From Eunapius fragilis (Eukaryota > Porifera > Demospongiae > Spongillida > Spongillidae), in contig OY811983.1 of the NCBI GenBank assembly GCA_963681505.1, forward strand, positions 6,001,590-6,065,589: a DNA stretch of 64,000 nt. The letters run 5' to 3'. Both the position numbers and the translations under genes were made by a program. This document shows, one piece after another, positions 15,401 through 26,324 of this stretch (its first letter is position 1; the number at the start of each line of letters is the position of its first letter). The notes below the pieces were generated by a model, which searched no databases, was not told the origin of the DNA, and was given only the letters and a program-made list of their open reading frames with translations.

Positions 15401-18400
15401 GAAGAAAATGTCAGACAAGGCAGTAGCTCTAGTGGAGATGAATTGCAAACCTCTGACTCTACTTCAGAAGGTACACTGTACATTTATAACTACTAATGTA
15501 CATTTACTTGCCATTCAATATACTGTACTGTACACAACAAACAAATTACTTGCATGCATTTGAATTCATGTTGTTTATATTCTTGTTTTATCTAACAAAG
15601 CTGAAGGCAGTTTACCAAATTGTGGATGGGATTTTGATCCAAAACATCCATTTTCAGAGTAGTGGGTTTTAAGTTTGGAGGAGCATAATCAGTGTCCTTA
15701 AACTACATTTTTACCACTGTAATTAACTTTCATGACAGTACTGTTCATTTCAAATTTCTCATTTCGGGGGGGGGGGGGGGGGGGGGGGGGTAGTATCCAT
15801 TATAACAGAGAAAATGAAACATTACGTAAGTTTACGTAAAACCTAAAAAGAACTCCAAAATACCCATGATCTACAATGTAATGTAATTTTAAGAAGTTCG
15901 AAGCAGCTGTGTGAAAGCAAATGGCTATTTGCAATAGCATCTGTTATACTGTATTTCAGATTTGTTTATAGAAGTGGTCTACAAACATTGTCTATGGAAC
16001 ATGTATTTTTTACAGACTTGACCAGCAACGGTGAACATAGCTTCGGTATGTTGGGCGAGAAGAAAAAGAAAGGCACAATGTGGAAGAGGATTGGTTCACA
16101 CATGCATGTACACAAGAAAGATCGTACCGCTTCGAAAGATACCCTGTCCAAAGATAACAGTGCTGAAAGCTACTGGACGTGCTTCATGGATGGGCCTCAA
16201 AGGGCAATAGTTTTCTCCATGACTGATGACATCAAGAGCCGTGTATTCGGTACACAAGCAGTGGAATGTCCACAGTTGGATATAAGCTTGGCCTTAAGAA
16301 CTGTGATGTTGTCACTTGTCAATGATGACATGGGGCAGGAAGTAGCTACCATAGGAGTAACTCAGTGAGTAATGTTTACGTTTGGTTATCTGTGACATGT
16401 GATTGTAAATAATACTGTGTAGATCTGATATTGTGTGGGAAGTAGAAAAGAAAAGGGGTCTTTGGAAGGCTGTACCTTTGGAACTGAAGAATGAGCTTGA
16501 AGTGCTGCACAATTCAAATACAAAGACTGTGATACCACTGAATTCTAGTGGCTATACGTCTTACAAGGTTTGTTGGCAGCCAAGTCAAAAGCATTGTCAC
16601 TGGTTGGTGTGGTGTACAGCATTTTTGTTAAGTGGTCTTATTGTGTCTTATTGTGTAACATTGAATTTAACTGCCGGAACCTTCATACATGTATGCTACA
16701 TTTGAAGAAAACTAATTATTTAGTAAGCAGTTAATGGGACGGTGTCCAGCAAGATCACCCTTCTGGGTAGTTTTTCAAGTTTTCAAATTTTTTCATTTTT
16801 TTGTGAACTCCAAAGAGCTTTCTATCAAACGGTCTTTACACATCCTAAATTGGACTATCCATCATAAAGTAATTAGGCACTGAATTTATAATTAGCCATA
16901 CATTTCAATGCGAGCGTTACTTTTCTTTTGCTTGTCCTGGAAAATTTGATAAAGTATCACAAGAGTGATTTTGCTGGACACTGTTCCAAATATTGGCATG
17001 GATAGACTAATTCTTAATTGGCAATCAAATACAGTTAGTAGGGAACTGTTGTATTGTTGTGACACATACAAATAGTTTACCTTTGTACTCGTGATAGGCA
17101 TGGGAATTGCATACTACATAGGGATATTTATCGTGATGTTGCAGACTGTCTAGTGACTATTCTAATTGTTGCATTGAACTTTAATTAATAGTTCACAGCC
17201 AAAGCAGGTTCTACTTTGGCTATGCTTTATTAGCTTGCCTCTCTTTATATAAGTGCTGGTGTACTAGCCTGGACTATTAACATTGCACCAAAATGTTACT
17301 CAGTACACATCACATCTGTGAATGTTGAAAGACCACTTCATCCACAGTAACAGTCCTTTTTCATGTGCATGGATTGACTGTTTCCATTTTTTGTATGCAA
17401 ACGACAATTTAAATCTGAACCTTCTCCTTAAAGGTTAATTTCATGGGTGAGGAGCCACTTTTGATAGATGACACTGCAAAGAGGATGAGGCTGCGTCGTA
17501 ACCACTTCGATGGCCTCTTCTTTCAATGGACAACCACTGCTCAGTTCAACACACTACACGCCTGGATCAATAACCTTCAGGTTAGTGAATCATTTAAAGC
17601 TGTTGAGAGGTTTGATCAGAAATGATATAATAGGTTGGAGATGCTATATCATCCACATGCATGCATATGTTAGTAATATTGTGGATTTTTTTTTAAAGTT
17701 GTTATTGGTTGCATCTTATATAAAAATCCAAATACATGACCTTCAGTGACATGTCATGTCCCTCTTAAGCGTAATTTGGCACTACCCATTCCATGCATGC
17801 CATTGAGTCAAGTAAATGTAGATAGGAGAGAAAGAGTGAATATTATTCACAAATAAGCTGTATAAACTAGTCCTAGCCACCAGTGGGGGGTTTTATTGAG
17901 CCTTGTGCTTATCAGGTACATGTGAGTATATTAAGTCATTTTCAGCGGACAGCATTTTAAGACACAATGTAAGACATATATAGGCTGCGCACTCATATTA
18001 CGCTAAATGTCTTAATACCTGTAGGTGGACAATCATATACCACACTGTAACAATCCCATCATACTTCACACATGGCCCCAACCAGAGTCCATAGTTTCCA
18101 GATGTGGTAAGTGCATTATAGCCAGTGAGTGTGTGAATATGTGTGTGTGTGCTCATACATGATGATACATTACATTGTAGTCACGATATATATATAATAC
18201 ATTACATATACCATATATGCATGTGTGGATAGTGAATGTGTAGGCTCTGCACATACTGCTTCTTTCTTTAGCACCCAAGCCATTCCTGGAGGGCACATTT
18301 GTGCTCAAAAAGAAACAGCAGGGCAGTGGATTGTCTGTTGAGTGAGTTGTAGGTTAACACATTTCCATGTCTGGGGTGCTGTTATTAGTTATAACCATAT

Positions 18401-21400
18401 TGTTGTACTGCAATCAGAAAAGGTTTTAATAGTTATTGCCACTGGATATGGGAATAGCAATTGGTAAGATGTGTTGTTAGTTTTAAAGGTGGAAATTTGG
18501 TATCAATCACAGCACGCTTTCTTGCTTATGGTTTCATTCTTATTTCTCTTTGTGCCTGTGCCAGAATGCTTCAAGTGTTGGTTCAGGAATTTGGCTTGAA
18601 AGTGGATATTAGTTTCATTATGTCTCTCACAACGTTGTTGGAGGCATTTTCTGTAAAGATGCCCTCTGTAAGTCCATTCAAGTTATTTCTGCACACATGT
18701 TCTCTCCTTCATGGGTTATATGCCTTTTCTTATATATGTTTTCATCTGCATTTTAAAATTGTGATCACTGTTATGTGCCATATACTTTAATATTTGTACA
18801 TAAACATTAGCATGTTGATGCATTTTATTCCACATTTATGCGTACATCTACACATTTTTGTTTTCTCACATGCATTTCTAGAGTGAGCTTATAGCTACGG
18901 AAAGTCAAATAGTTGGAGCACCTTTGGGACAAGGAGATATTGCACAGGTAGGGTTCTAGCAGCAGTCAGTGTTTGATCTATCCTCATTGTGTTTGGGGTG
19001 ATAATGATGTTTTTGTGACTCCTCTTCCTAGGCAAGCACTACTTTCACTAGGCACTACATCAAGTATCTTCATCTATCACCTCTACTGGTATGTTTTTTT
19101 TTTTCCATCTTCAAACAATCCCTGTTAAATAGATTGTCAGCTTTTGTCTATGCAAAGTGAAAATCATGGTGCTACAAGTGCGGTACTTGTCTTTTCTTTT
19201 CTTGAAGTAAATTCCAAACAGCATTTCTGTTAATCTGACAAGTAAATTTGTTTAAAACACAAACTAGCTTATCTTGTTGTCATCTGGCTGTTACAATAAC
19301 TGTTATTCGTGATCGATTCTGAACATCCAGAAATTCTCTGTCATACAATATCTGCAGGTTCACTTGACGCTTGCACTGGAGATGCCAAAGAATGCAAAGC
19401 TTCTAAATGTTCCTGTTCTGGGAAACATTGTCCGCGTTTTGGGGTCTTTTGCTGGAGTAATTGGAAAAACAAAGGATGCAGAAATGAGGTATGTTAGTTT
19501 CGAACTTGTATTTACAATGCTCTTTGTGAAGATCAAAATAAGTTTAGTACTGTATTATAAAATCTGAAACAGCTGTTACCTGTTCTCTGCAAAGGTTTGA
19601 TGAGGACTTATTTAAAACTATAAATACTATTTGATTCATATATACTTGCAAAGAGGAGGAAGGGACACTAGGTTTGTCACCTAAATACCAGGAGGGTTGT
19701 GATTATTTCCATTGGTTAAGTCTTGATTTTGAAACAATTGATGCACTCAATTATCCATAAGCAAACAATCCTGGAATTTCTTTAGGCACCACAAATTCCA
19801 CCCATACTACAATTTTCATGTATGTGTAGATCCTTGCACAGGCAGGATTAAAAGACTAAAATCATGTGGTTAGTTCTGCTTTAGCTGAGCTGTTCCTGTG
19901 GTTTTTCTGGTTGCAAGTCAATTGAAGGGACATTGCCGTTACCTAGTACTGCCTCTGACCAGCCATCTGCTGCTTCAAATTAGGTGAACATGCATATATA
20001 CAGACCAAAGAATTGTCAACAAGTTAACCTCATTATTATCCTTCCATTTATCTGTTCTGTCTGTTAACCTCATATTATCCTTCCATTTCAATGTGCCTTG
20101 CATCTGTCTTTGTCTGTAGCCAGCCATGGGAACACTCCCTCTATCCCATGGCTACCATGTATATGTATGTACATGCTTGAACCCTCTTCTAATCTTCCCT
20201 TCCAGGCTTGGCTACTACCAACTTGAAGATGCCTTACTCACACAACAGGCTCTGAAAGACCGTGTACTTAAACACTACATACAACAGGCATGTGCTGCTA
20301 TGCAACATGGTTTATGTTATAAGGGATAGCTCCTATAGAACAGGTTACATGTATGAAATTCATTCCACACACAGGGCCTATTGCAGTTTTATAGTGTCAT
20401 TCTTGGTCTTGATGTCCTTGGTAATCCAGTTGGTTTCATAAGGGGGCTAGCAGGTGGAGCCAGAGGGATTTTCTATCATCCGCTTGAGGTGGGAAATGAT
20501 ATTCTCCGCACGTTCATAATGTTAGCCTCTACAGGGAGCAGTGCTGGGTCCTGGCGAATTTCTTGAAGGTCTCTCACTTGGAAGCAGACAGTTCATCGGA
20601 GGAACCGTTGGTATGCTCTGCTGTAATTTCGTAGCATTATGCTCATCATACAGCCTCATTCTCATTGAAAGCATACTAAACTACTACAGAAGAGAATAAA
20701 CAAATTTCTACACATGTTTCACTTGAAATTTTAGATTTCTTTGCAGTCACAATGTTATGCTCACTCAGGTGGCATTTCTGGCGTTGCTGGTCAGATGCTT
20801 GGTGTTGGTGGTGATCTCCTTGCAAAGCTGACTTTTGATAAAGAGCATCAAGAAGAACGACGTCAGGGTGGTGGTTCAATTGAACATGCCGCAGCAGGTG
20901 TTGCTCGAGTAAGAAAAGTGAATTGAGTGAAATTGTTTTTTAATTTTTGGCATTCCTGGTTTCCCTTTGCAGGGTGTTTTTCAAGGTTTGACTGGCTTGG
21001 TGACTAATCCAGTGAAAGGTGTAGCAAATGTTCTTGTCCTGATCTATAGAATTAAATTTCTTGCAGCATGGCACAATTTAGCATTAATAAATTCTAGCTG
21101 CAAAATGTTATTTCTTAATGTAATTCTGTTGATATGTGCAAAACAGGATATATGTCATTGGACATAATTGTACCCTTTAGAGGTACAGAAAGAGGGAGCT
21201 ATTGGCCTGTTGACAGGAGCTGGTAAAGGATTAGCTGGGTTGATAGCCAAACCCACTGGAGCAATTGTGGACCTCACTAGTGCTACATTAACCACTATTC
21301 AAAAGTGAGTTTTTGTTGCACGGCTTTACAGTGCACATGTTAGATCTTTTTTTTTCATAATGTAATAAATTTTACAGTATCATGCGAGTACATACATGTG

Positions 21401-24109
21401 CATTGTTTATCAACAATCAATATAATCATTTACATGCTAAATTGTCTTTGATGGATAAGGATGGCGCGTGAAATGACTCTGACATGGGTGATATTAGATC
21501 ATTAACTGGATTCATCAATTGGTTTTTCATGTATAGCTGCAGTTGGCCCTTACAGAAATTGTACTGTTAGTTTATTTTTCAGGATGAAAATAGGCATTCC
21601 TCTCCATATTTTGTACTGTTGAATATGTTGATGACCAGTTTGGCACCACCCTCTAAGTGCAGCAACAGTGCAAAATAAAACATTCTTCTAAGTGGAATAT
21701 GTGACACTATGCACATAAAGCATGAGACATATAGACAATGCAATTGTTATATGATGTACATCAAATTAATGAGACAAGTGTTGGGTATAGGACGTGACAA
21801 TTTGAACATTATTAATGTCTACTGACATTCCCATAGGGGAAGTTAGTGCACACATGGTGGTCAGTAATTCATATTTTTGGTATTGATGTGGAGTAAAGTA
21901 TAATGAAGCAGGTTAAATGTTGATATGGCCCAAGAATCAAGGTTCAAATTGTTAATTGTTCCTCCAACTGCGCATATCGCAATGGGACATGTATTTGTTG
22001 TATAATGACTCCAGCCTGAGAGCTAAAAATTCAAGGAGTTATATTTAGAACAAAGTAAGACTCTACCACAACTATTGCCATGTATCTCAAAGTTGTGCCC
22101 CCCCCCCCCCCCCCCCCCCATACACTAGTTCCCCTCAGGGGACATCAGGACAATAAACACTAACCTCATGCATGCTACATGCAATGCCATCGATGTATTG
22201 GATTACTTTGAACCATGCATGTAGGTACATAGTCCTGATTATAAATAGGAAGCCCTGTATGGTATGTGACCATGCATATGGTAGTAACGAACACAACAAT
22301 TATTGATATGCTCAGACTAGCGACTCCCATGGCAGGAAATTCCATAACTGCCTCTGATTACACTCAACATAATAAACTAAATGTAGCTCTTCCCAAGGAC
22401 ACTTTAACATGCATGTACAAATTTTTTCATAACAATTATTATGTTCTCTCTCTCAGGAAAACACAGGCAGCAGGTGTAGAGATCATTCAGACTAGGCCAA
22501 CAAGAGTTATTGGACCAGACCATGTAAGCATCATGTGACTTTGAACCTAGCTAGCTTGGGTATGTGTTACCCATGCCTATGACTCGAGGTGAGATTCTGA
22601 GATCATATGCTTTCAAATTCAAACTAGTGAATTTGAAATTGTATGATTGGCAGTTATGTTGTAAAAGTGCTGAATAATGGATTTTGTGACATCATTACTT
22701 GGACTGAAAATGTGAATCCGAAATGATCAGCATATAGTAATTTTGCAATATTTAACATGTAATTCTTTACAAAGCCATGCAAGAAGTGACATGTTTCTGT
22801 ATTGTGTTGGTATAGATTGTGTACCCTTATTCACAACACAAGGCAGAGGGGTATGCAGCTTTCAAGGTATGTACCAGGGTGGGCTGCAAGTGTGCTATTC
22901 AAATAGTAAAAATGCCGTGTTAATAGAGAGTGCAAATTGTGGTGTTGTGAGAGGTGGGCCATGTTTCTGTTCATTTCAGTGTCCTTTCCACATTGCCTAA
23001 TCGTACTGGAACTTTCCGCTTTAGTGTAGCAAGCATTGCCATTGAATAATTTCTGTGTGCAGCTATTTGCATGATTCTAATCAATGATTTAAAAATAGGA
23101 TAAATAATGATTGTTTATACAGATAAGAGGCATAGATAATGTCATATGATTTGGCTGTAATCAGTATGTCTCCCTAAGGGATACTATTGTCTATCTCTAG
23201 CTGATATCTTTACTGCATGAATTATTTTTGCAGCCATACATATCATGCATGTTTCTGCTTACAGAAGTATTGCTTGAATACAAGGAAAAGTGATGTATTG
23301 CAGACGGACTCCTTTTCGGACTTCCTGGAGTTAGACTCTAAGCCTCTTCGCTGTTTGATAGTCACAAGTCTGTGAGTTCTTCTCAACTGACTATAGGATT
23401 GTTAAAATAGTACACATAATTATGTGGTTGCGTACAAGTTGTTTAAAAACATTGCATTGTGTAAAGCTGGGTGTCAAGAAGCAGTGTTAATCTGCTTTTG
23501 CATTGCAAATCTAATCAACATATTTACGAGACAGTAGAACTCAATCAAAGTGATATAATACATTATATTTATTAATCTCATCTATCAATCAAATTAGTTC
23601 TAATTTTATTATTATTTTATATTATTATGTTGTCATTTTACATTGTAGCTTTTGACTTATTTTCAGGCGTCTTATAGTTTCTGAGGTGAAAGTACTTGGT
23701 GGAATGGAAGAATTGGAAGCCAAGTTTAAGAATCTTCCAGAGCCAGTCACTGTGACAACTAACATGATTATTGTCAAACTGGTTCATCGTTATCGACACC
23801 ATTCCCTATTTATGGTAATGGGATTACGACCACACACTGTGAATAAGACGTCTGTATATATAGTATGATACATATAGCAAGTCTAAATGTGTATTTGGTA
23901 TTTGCGTGCATGGCGTTGATCAGTATTGTCCCTACTATAATGTATAGAGCTGTGTTTAACTGCAAATACATGCTTTACTCATTCTGCAGCCTACTCAGAT
24001 GAAGGCAGAACAGGAGGAACGAAGTATACACTGTGCCACAAGAGAACTTGCGCAGAAGGCTGCTAGCATAATCAACCAGGCGTATGCCGAGTATAAAGCT
24101 TGTGAATAG
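1..24109 (+). CDS. VPS13: VPS13A/C-like lipid-transfer protein, gene 1 (3' part, 55 exons, 5' end outside window)
   Basis: VPS13 proteins are rod-like bridges at membrane contact sites that carry phospholipids along a hydrophobic groove. The visible 55 exons, joined at GT..AG sites (one GC..AG), give a single uninterrupted frame of 2283 codons ending in TAG at 24107-24109. The order groove repeats, VAB, ATG2_C-like, PH-like is that of the VPS13 C-terminal two thirds. Diagnostic stretches are LYSPYWIVNKTG (exon 11438-11542), LGLDVLGNPVGFIRG (20375-20488) and the Gly-rich GGISGVAGQMLGVGGDL (20769-20908). The first codon fragment at base 1 continues an exon that begins before the window. The paralogous gene 2 follows 745 bp downstream on the same strand. 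The A/C subtype rests on the close relation to gene 2, whose N-terminus is A/C-like. Individual exons are grouped in the next six entries. Confidence 0.93.
3430..4123. other. Gene 1 intron 10, no features
   Basis: AT-rich, with no repeats or coding signal on either strand that I can support. Confidence 0.6.
4124..8811 (+). CDS. VPS13: Gene 1, exons 11-20: groove region leading into the adaptor-binding domain
   Basis: Exons: 4124-4279, 4557-4647, 4984-5051, 5107-5247, 5510-5611, 6201-6335, 7907-8059, 8188-8268, 8514-8561, 8671-8811. Features seen include the family-like segment VDYFNTSHGIWESVLEPLVD (exon 6201-6335), which corresponds to the YYN..VWEPLIEP motif of VPS13. Exon 7907-8059 has alternating hydrophobic strands (DVLNLTLTKTSISLVNELV), as in the last groove strands before VAB. 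The exons are in frame with each other. The 5510-5611 exon is bounded by TAG and a GTCAGT donor and is the least certain. The long intron 6336-7906 holds only AT-rich sequence and short chance ORFs on both strands. Confidence 0.8.
6336..7906. other. Gene 1 intron 16, no features
   Basis: This 1.57 kb intron is the longest of gene 1. It holds short chance ORFs on both strands (for example 6513-6767 minus and 7331-7636 plus) without family resemblance, repeats or RNA genes that I can see. Confidence 0.55.
9019..17580 (+). CDS. VPS13: Gene 1, exons 21-38: VAB (SHR-BD) adaptor-binding beta-propeller-like domain
   Basis: Exons: 9019-9096, 9164-9250, 9608-9774, 10427-10517, 10683-10904, 11110-11211, 11438-11542, 12294-12377, 12535-12657, 13841-13927, 14015-14083, 14507-14623, 14691-14827, 14899-15028, 15338-15470, 16016-16364, 16423-16567, 17434-17580. 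The VPS13 adaptor-binding domain consists of six related beta repeats, each with a conserved Asn; in yeast, adaptors bear a Pro-X-Pro motif that docks here. Candidate repeat Asn residues are visible in IRNHLCIDVEV, PFAISNLLPVPL, PYWIVNKTGLTL, FYLVQNRTR and PIQLVNTTLFD. Exon 12535-12657 has the WSKSFSLDTVG signature. Exon 14899-15028 has VLYTWEDPCGKKELIW, close to human VPS13. Exon 15338-15470 is a Ser-rich linker. Exon 16016-16364 has the conserved LSLVNDD..EVATIGVTQ block. The domain looks intact. Confidence 0.88.
9875..9901 (+). repeat. 27-bp poly(G) tract (one of about 16 poly(G)/(C) tracts)
   Basis: Comparable runs of 11 bases or more lie at 4438, 5722, 8836, 15766, 22098, 24373, 33390, 33818, 36637, 42517, 51757, 61587, 62936, 63215 and 63304. 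All are in introns, the intergenic gap or the foldback loop. Confidence 0.9.
11543..13840. other. Long AT-rich introns around gene 1 exons 28 and 29
   Basis: Apart from exons 12294-12377 and 12535-12657, this stretch (introns 11543-12293, 12378-12534 and 12658-13840) holds only AT-rich sequence. I see no gene or repeat in it. The same is true of introns 9775-10426 (except poly(G) 9875), 15471-16015 (except poly(G) 15766), 16568-17433, 17581-18024 and 19489-20205. Confidence 0.5.
18025..19488 (+). CDS. VPS13: Gene 1, exons 39-44: region between VAB and ATG2_C-like domain (APT1-like groove end)
   Basis: Exons: 18025-18106, 18272-18341, 18565-18667, 18882-18947, 19032-19088, 19358-19488. These encode the last beta strands of the groove after the VAB domain, corresponding to the APT1-like segment of VPS13. 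Visible cues are a W-P-Q-P motif near APKPFLEGTFVL (exons 18025 and 18272), LVQEFGLKVDISFIMSLTTL (exon 18565) and FTRHYIKYLHLSPL..VHLTLAL, which resembles the family YFEHLHISPVKLHLS segment across exons 19032 and 19358. Frames join without a break. Introns here hold only AT-rich sequence. Confidence 0.82.
20206..21304 (+). CDS. VPS13: Gene 1, exons 45-50: ATG2_C-like amphipathic helix region
   Basis: Exons: 20206-20287, 20375-20488, 20535-20610, 20769-20908, 20973-21018, 21181-21304. This is the best-conserved stretch of the gene. The order YYQLEDALLTQQALKDRVL, LGLDVLGNPVGFIRGLA, GEFLEGLSLGSRQFIGGTVG, GGISGVAGQMLGVGGDL, EGAIGLLTGAGKGLAGLIAK and TGAIVDLTSATLTTIQK follows human VPS13A/C block by block. 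In the family these Gly-rich amphipathic helices bind lipid droplets and mitochondria. The intron 20288-20374 starts with GC rather than GT (CAG|GCATGT). The acceptor at 20374 was chosen because it yields QQGLLQFY, aligning with the family KQAIKQMY with no gap; the AG at 20386 would drop four residues. Confidence 0.93.
20288..20289 (+). other. GC splice donor (GC-AG intron)
   Basis: The exon ends ..ACAACAG and the intron begins GCATGT. No in-frame GT donor nearby keeps the conserved protein. The flanking CAG|GCA context is the usual form of GC-AG introns. Confidence 0.65.
21305..22456. other. Gene 1 intron 50, no gene seen
   Basis: 1.15 kb with a 22-bp poly(C) run at 22098-22119 and otherwise unremarkable sequence. 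Introns 22867-23264 and 23372-23666 are likewise empty. Confidence 0.5.
22457..24109 (+). CDS. VPS13: Gene 1, exons 51-55: C-terminal PH-like domain and stop
   Basis: Exons: 22457-22523, 22816-22866, 23265-23371, 23667-23814, 23990-24109. The segment RPTRVIGPDH..IVYPYS corresponds to the VPS13 linker RPPRFF..VIRPY that precedes the C-terminal PH-like domain. The remaining exons give short alternating strands (PLRCLIVTSLRLIVSEVKVL), then TVTTNMIIVKLVHRYRHHSL. The final helix ERSIHCATRELAQKAASIIN ends with TAG at 24107-24109. In the family the PH-like domain contributes to membrane targeting (Arf1 in yeast, mitochondria or lipid droplets in animals). The first intron before this block (21305-22456) is long and contains a 22-bp poly(C) run but nothing coding. 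Confidence 0.85.
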
Positions 24110-24605
24110 TAGTTTACTGCATCCACGTGTTGTCTCATTACATGCTGCATCAATTTGGTGCTATAAATCAAATCCATTTCAATACATGACAATGGGAAGG
24201 CACAGAATGCCACTGACGAATGACAGGAGGACGTGTCTATTTCAGGGGACGCACGTGCCGCCATGTTATGTATCCGGGACTATACTACTATATCTATTAT
24301 GAGATGTTGGACGATATTCATGGCATGCCTTGATCATAGTTGAGAAATACTGTCGACGTAACTCATGCCTACGGGGGGGGGGGGGGGCAGTAGGGCAGCG
24401 ATTTATTTCCCGATCTCTGATAAATTACCCAGCATCATGGCGTAATCGTAACATAATCTTCACCAAAATGAGGCTGAGATTTAATTCCATCACTTTAAGT
24501 TTCATTCGTAACGGTTGTCAAACTTGCACGCCGCTCACTGTCCATCGCTATTGGAATCATTCCTATCTGCTTGGCTAAATGCTAAAGCAAACATATGACA
24601 GAGTT

Positions 24606-24611
24606 AATAAA
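24606..24611 (+). terminator. Candidate polyadenylation signal of gene 1
   Basis: AATAAA occurs about 500 bp after the stop codon and about 245 bp before the next gene's ATG. I saw no nearer perfect hexamer. The position is plausible but there is no transcript support. Confidence 0.4.
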
Positions 24612-24778
24612 TATCTATACCTTTTTGCCCTGAAAACATTTGATCTATCACTGACTGGCGTTTAGAGATTTTGAAGTGTTCGCTCGCTTTTACTAAGACT
24701 ATACATGTAAGCACCGGTAGTGGTTAACACAGTCGGCGTGATCGTTATTAAATTAAAATAAGAATTATGAATGGGCGG

Positions 24779-24790
24779 ATCTATATATAT
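24779..24790 (+). promoter_or_regulatory. TATA-like sequence upstream of gene 2
   Basis: ATCTATATATAT lies about 65-75 bp before the gene 2 ATG at 24855. AT-rich runs are common in this window, so this is weak evidence for a core promoter. Confidence 0.25.
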
Positions 24791-24854
24791 CTCTCATCAG
24801 CACTTATAATGTAACTTCACAAGTTTGGAGCGAACTATTGAATGCATTGCAAGA

Positions 24855-26324
24855 ATGGTTCTTGAGAGCGTACTCGTGCAAGTCCTCAACCGTTTTTTAG
24901 GCGTCTACGTGGAAAACTTGGATCCCTCCCAACTTAAGGCCAATGTTTGGAGCGGTATGGTCGATGTATACAATTGCAATATGCTACTGTCCGTGTGTTT
25001 CTATCTAGGCGACGTAAAGTTGGATGGTTTGAAGTTGAAAGAAAATGCACTGGTATGTACGTTGTAGTGCTAATACGTAGCGCTTTAACTACGTGTATGG
25101 ATATCCGTATCAAAAGGACAAATTTAATCTTCCATTCCGAATATTTGCTGGACACCTCGGTAAGTTAGTTAACCGAAGCTGGCTGTGAAAACGTTACTCC
25201 GTGTTGGAACATATATAGACAAGTTTCACATGAAGGTGCCGTGGAAGAATCTGTATACTGATGCGGTCACAGCGGACATTGATGGAGTCTATATCGTAGC
25301 CGGACCAGCGGCAGGTACAAATGTGCTGTAATATGCGTTTGTATCATTTAAAATAGTCACGTTTCTGCACCGAATGAGGTCATAATTACAGTAAATGTAG
25401 CTTCATTCACTTAACAATGCCCTAAGTCTCCCCTCTGTTCATAACGGGTGACCCTCAGTGACCCCAGTGACCTGCTAATACTCTGTCTTCATGTACCTTC
25501 TATTAAACATGGGCTTTGTTTTCTTCATAAAGAACCATTTTTGGCACCTTATTCTTGTTAATACCAGCTGCATTAAGGGGGTAGATGTCAGTTTTTACAG
25601 TTCAAGTAAATTTCCAACAATGGATTGTCATTAGTTGGATTTTTGATAAGATAGAATGAATGAGAAAAGGGATAGGGGAAGGGTTAACTCCAGAATGCAC
25701 GAGGAAAAGATAGAATGAATGACAAAAGGGATAGGGGAAGGGTTAACTCCAGAATGCACGAGGAAAAGATAGAATGAATGACAAAAGGGATAGGGGAAGG
25801 GTTAACTCCAGAATGCACGAGGAAGAGGGATAGGGTGTGGGTTAACTCCTTTATACCTTTCTGATGTCACCCTCACATCAGCTGCCAGGTACGATGCGGA
25901 CACGGACCTCATGGAACGGAGAGAAGCCAAAGAAAAGCAGCTGAAACATGTCAATGCTAAAAAGACTGAGGTCAAAGGTTAGCCACATGATCATTAGAAG
26001 TTCTTTGTGCAAGTGTTTTTCCTTTCCTCACTGCTAACTCAGTGCAAAAGTCAGAAGAGGCCCCAGGACTTGTTGAGAAATTGGTTACTCAGATTGTTAA
26101 GAATATCAAGGTATGTCCATCCATCCCAATTGGGCATACGTGAACACACATGATAATTTTCCGCTCCACAATTGTCAGTTGACTGTAAGAAATATTCACA
26201 TTCAGTACGAGGATTCGGTACGCTTAGTTAAGTTGGTAGTGTGGAGTGCAAACCATTTTACTTGCAGATGACCAACAATTTCACCTTCTCCTTTGGAGTG
26301 ACACTGGATAGTCTAATTGTGGAG
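24855..26324 (+). CDS. VPS13: Gene 2, exons 1-8: chorein N-terminal domain
   Basis: Exons: 24855-24954, 25009-25052, 25117-25159, 25219-25314, 25882-25977, 26043-26110, 26179-26217, 26268-26324. The translated blocks follow the family consensus: VLNRFLGVYVENLDPSQLK, LKLKENAL, LPFRIFAGHLG, KVPWKNLYTDAVTADIDGVY, KYDA-like RYDADTDLMERREAKEKQ, LVEKLVTQIVKNIK, VRNIHIQYED and FSFGVTLDSL. The N-terminal chorein domain caps the groove end that sits on the ER and takes up lipid. For exon 3 the acceptor at 25116 is used: the alternative AG at 25080 would make a 28-bp intron and add 12 residues absent from the family. Confidence 0.92.

Larger units (their letters stand above)
24110..24854. other. Intergenic gap between the two VPS13 genes
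   Basis: About 745 bp separate the gene 1 stop from the gene 2 ATG. The gap contains a 15-bp poly(G) run at 24373-24387, an AATAAA at 24606-24611 and an AT-rich tail. No ORF here resembles a protein, so it must contain the gene 1 3' UTR and the gene 2 promoter plus 5' UTR. Confidence 0.7.

Noticed and set aside
24825-24854. Earlier in-frame start for gene 2
   Set aside because: The codon at 24825 is TTG. The ATG at 24855 gives the conserved VPS13 N-terminus.
25081-25116. Extra 12 codons at the start of gene 2 exon 3
   Set aside because: This would need a 28-bp intron and adds residues absent from the family. The acceptor at 25116 removes both problems.
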